A DNA stretch of 64,000 nucleotides, taken from assembly GCA_019914995.1 (NCBI GenBank), contig CM034135.1, positions 3,102,501 through 3,166,500 on the forward strand, written 5' to 3'. Positions 60,819-64,000 of this stretch are shown here, piece by piece. The first letter of the stretch is position 1. Each line of letters begins with the position of its first letter. The stretch is from Acanthochlamys bracteata. Taxonomy: Eukaryota; Streptophyta; Magnoliopsida; Pandanales; Velloziaceae. The notes under the pieces are model-generated. The model made no database searches, was not told the DNA's origin, and saw only the letters and a program-made list of their open reading frames with translations. Made by a program: the position numbers and the translations under genes.

Positions 60819-63800
60819 TTGATCTGATTATACACGGTTAGGGAAAGAAACTTAATTGGGACATATGTGAATGTTTTTTTTCTGTAGATCTGATGTTCTC
60901 TCTCTGCCCTTTGTGTGTTTGTCTGGTGAAGAAGGATTTGGGTTAGGGAGAGTTAGGATCGAATTTATTTTTCTGTTTTTTTGTAAGTGGGATTGTATCT
61001 CTTAGGAAAACTTCAAGTCCTGCATGTTATGTGAATGGATTAGAACTTAGTGATTCAACAATTATATGATATATGTTCAATATGTTAAAAACTTTGTTTG
61101 TTCAATTGCGTAAGCTAGATTAAGCATCTATTTCAGCAAGATGATAATACAATTTGTTTGCTGTTTTATTTCCTTGAATTTACTTCTAATGTTGGATGTC
61201 AGATGGCCATATTCTGGATAAATCTTATGGGTAACAGCTTATGGTTATTTTGATGTAAATATGAGATTGTCAAGATAAAATTCTACTTTTTATGATTCTG
61301 ATATAGTATAAAATCAGATCTTTTCGATCATATTTGTATATGCTTTGGTGCTGAGCATGTAATTGGTCATAGATACAATTGCTTTCGCGCTGACCATAGT
61401 CTTGCCCATGTTAATCTTCCCTCATAGGAATAATTACTAAGGTGCTATGACATTCCTGACATGGAGTTAGAGAGTGTTTTGAAAACAGTTACAAGAGAAT
61501 TACAGATGATGGTGCCAGGTCGATATATGAAATTTAGTTACTTAGCTCCCATTTCAACTTAATTACCCAGTTAAACTAGTGTTTGTCTATAGCCCTTTCT
61601 AGAGCCCCCCCATGTTAAATCTATACTATCTGTATATACTATGTTGGTATTGATGCCGGCAAAATTCATATACATGATGATATTTTGTTATGGCTTCTTT
61701 TGTGCAGTTTTGTGTTGTTGATATATGGTTTGCATAGTTCTTTTTTTTTTTTCCTCCCCTAGTTGTCATTGTACGGTCATTCCATGATATCAGATGGAAT
61801 GTGTAGATTTTTAATGCCTCAAGGAGTATATATTGTATTTGAAATTTCTTTCATTGTATTGTCAGTTTATGTGAGCCCTAGGAACATAAGAATCTATTCC
61901 GACTCTTACTTGTCTCCTATGTTCTTTCTTTCTTTTCTTTTTCTGTTAAACTGTTAAAAGAATGTTTGTCTTGGTATTTAATTTACAGAGGAGGCTAGGA
62001 TATTATTATGATTAGTTCATGTTCTATTTGACTTGCAATTTCTTTTAGTACTTAGTGGCTTCGGTGTTGGGATTTTGATAAGAAGTTGTATCCAGCTTGT
62101 GCATCAGTGTAATAAACACGGGATGTTCACAGTTTGCTTTTTTGGTAGTAATCATGATCTTTGCCTGATAGTTATTCACCAGGTAGTTATGCCTTCTTGG
62201 TTAAAGAGGAAAAGCACGTATCTCCCTCTGCAAAAAAAGGATAAGAAAAAAGAAGAAGCCAGTGGAGGAACAAATAGCCTAACATCTTTTTGAGTTATTC
62301 TAAGGGGCAGATCACGATCTGCTTGTTTTATAGACTTATAGTAGAATGAGAAGAACAAGCAGAAGTTATCGCAGCAGAAAGTTGCAGGCCATAAGCTTTG
62401 CCGTTATAACATCCTAGTTCTTGGTGGTTCCTATTCTATGATATGCATATCATGGAGCATTTTCTCATCTCTGCTGCTCTCTAAATGAATATCTTTAACG
62501 GGCCTTCAGTTTGGATTCATCTCAGAATTACTTGGATCAATTGTACTAGAATTTTGTTCCACTAAATTCTGCGTCTAGTGCAAATGGTAATACGTTCTTT
62601 TGCCTTCACCTGGTAAGTGAATCTCTATTGAACTTCCCCTGCTGCACGGCTCTCTAGAAACGACCAACTATGAAGGTAGCTTTCGTTAAGCTAGGCAAGC
62701 CTTTCTATGCTTGTAGATTTGTAGTCTGTTTTCAGAAGTTGCGGCTGGGGGTTTTGGTTAAGTTCCAAATCATAATCTACTGGGCTCCATATTTTTGGAT
62801 TAATATGGGAATAACTCTCTTTTGTGGTTAGTGAATCAATTGTGTTTGAAAGGAATAATTCTTCCTTTCAAAATAACGCGCTTACAAAAATTGAGTTAGT
62901 TGGGTATGAAAATAGATTGAATTTGTTTTTTTGTTTTTTGTATATTGATTTAGTGATTAAAAATGTACTTTTTACTAATATATCTTATCCCAAACTAAAT
63001 TGTTAGCCTCACAAACCTTGTTAATTCCGGGTTAACTCTTTTGACAAAAGAACGGGAGCGTAGGTTTCACTGCCATGCTTTATTTACTCATTTACTGGTG
63101 TATATCATTCATTTCTGTTGCTGCATGAGTTGTCTACGAAGTTGAACGTTAGGGGATGTAAACAAATACTGCCATTATGATTTCTGTACGTGTTCGCTAG
63201 TTTTCAAATAAGACTGACAATAGCATCTACATCTTCTTCAGAAGGGATCAATGCGACAAAGTACGTATTTTTTTTACTCAGAACTAAATTTTAAAATAAA
63301 TTATTAAAAAAATGAAAGTTCAAAATTAAATTTAATTTTTGTGTTTATTTGTTATTAAAGATGAGTTTGAAAATAAAATTTTTTATTTTATAATTTAATA
63401 TTTAGAAGTAAATTTTTAATAAAAAATTGACTTCTATTATAATTTAAAAAAAGATTAGATGTAAATTTTTTTTTAAAATAATAAATTAAAAATACTGATA
63501 AACATTTCCAAAATAAAACTTATAATATTTCATAATTGAGGGCGAATATATTTATATATTATAGTTTTTCTTAAAAATTGAGTCCACATATATTGTTGGG
63601 GCTTATAATTTTACCTCGATCTGGTGGTGCACTTAGTCAAATTTTTTTTAGCTAAATCAGTCTTTTTCTAATGAGCTATCAAATACAATTAAAAACTTTA
63701 TAGCAAATAGTACTTGAGAAAAAAATAAACATTTATAGAAGAAAGCTTTTAAAAAAAATTATATTAAGTTGGCTTGGTTATAATTCTTACATAATATCCC

Positions 63801-64000
63801 AAATAAAAGTTCATCTCTTCTATTTATAATTTTTCATTTTTTTATAATAAATAGTAGAAATATTTTGATCAAACAGTAAAAACTATATGATCTAAAATAT
63901 AATATTTATATAAAATATTTTTATTTTTATAATATTTTATATGATAATAAATATTTAATTTTTGTAGAGTATTCTAAGCTAATCAGAATAACCAACGATA
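60819..64000. other. PRA1 downstream region, no further gene seen
   Basis: About the first 250 bp are probable PRA1 3' UTR. Beyond, only short unconvincing open frames occur; the one ending near 62293 (Lys-rich, KKDKKKEEASGG) matches nothing I know. From about 63260 the sequence becomes extremely AT-rich to the window end. Confidence 0.5.

Noticed and set aside
62033-62293. Lys-rich small frame downstream of PRA1
   Set aside because: No known family, poor codon context and no supporting exon; probably chance or 3' transcribed DNA.
1-64000. CRISPR arrays, bacterial operons or integrated phage
   Set aside because: All genes are plant nuclear with spliceosomal introns; no regularly spaced repeat-spacer pattern exists.

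Overview
The window is nuclear DNA from a flowering plant. Genes are split by GT-AG introns with AT-rich intergenic DNA between them, and every recognisable product belongs to a land-plant family (ABA receptor, TBL xylan acetyltransferase, DREB2 factor, miR390, CHX exchanger). The species cannot be fixed from the sequence alone.

Left part (1-25 kb): a decayed Ty1/copia element (about 320-1965), then a Trichome-Birefringence-Like (TBL) cluster. It holds a broken ESK1/TBL29-like copy (2.4-3.6 kb), an orphan first exon (9.7-10.0 kb) and two intact five-exon TBL33/34/35-type genes (12758-15357 and 17096-20215). An intronless PYL4/5/6-type ABA receptor (7848-8468, minus) lies among them. A multi-exon pseudogene of a Shewanella-like phosphatase (SLP1 type) occupies 22.6-25.0 kb on the minus strand.

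Middle part (25-45 kb): AT-rich DNA with small PIF/Harbinger (Tourist-like) MITEs, a MIR390 hairpin at about 30.06-30.17 kb, and the complete telomerase reverse transcriptase gene TERT on the minus strand (32458-42173). Twelve exons were rebuilt by matching splice sites and phase, giving about 1440 residues. Head to head with TERT is a broken plastid-type MATE transporter (42.8-45.4 kb).

Right part (45-64 kb): a DREB2-type AP2/ERF factor with a 1.9-kb intron after codon 7, a CHX cation/H+ exchanger of about 825 residues, an EXO70 C-terminal fragment broken by a 29-bp duplication, an MDL1-type MIF homologue whose second intron has a GC donor, and a single-exon PRA1 (clade B) gene.

PYL, TBL33/34/35, MIR390, DREB2 and PRA1-B together match, as I recall them, the neighbourhoods on Arabidopsis chromosomes 2 and 5 that carry PYL4/5/6, TBL33/34/35, MIR390a, DREB2-type genes and PRA1.B genes. 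The window therefore looks like one copy of an old conserved angiosperm block in which TBL genes have multiplied and decayed, and in which TERT, CHX and MDL1 also sit. I found no previously unknown multi-gene system. The most valuable content is the TERT gene model, the MIR390 locus, the conserved block and the set of pseudogenes.
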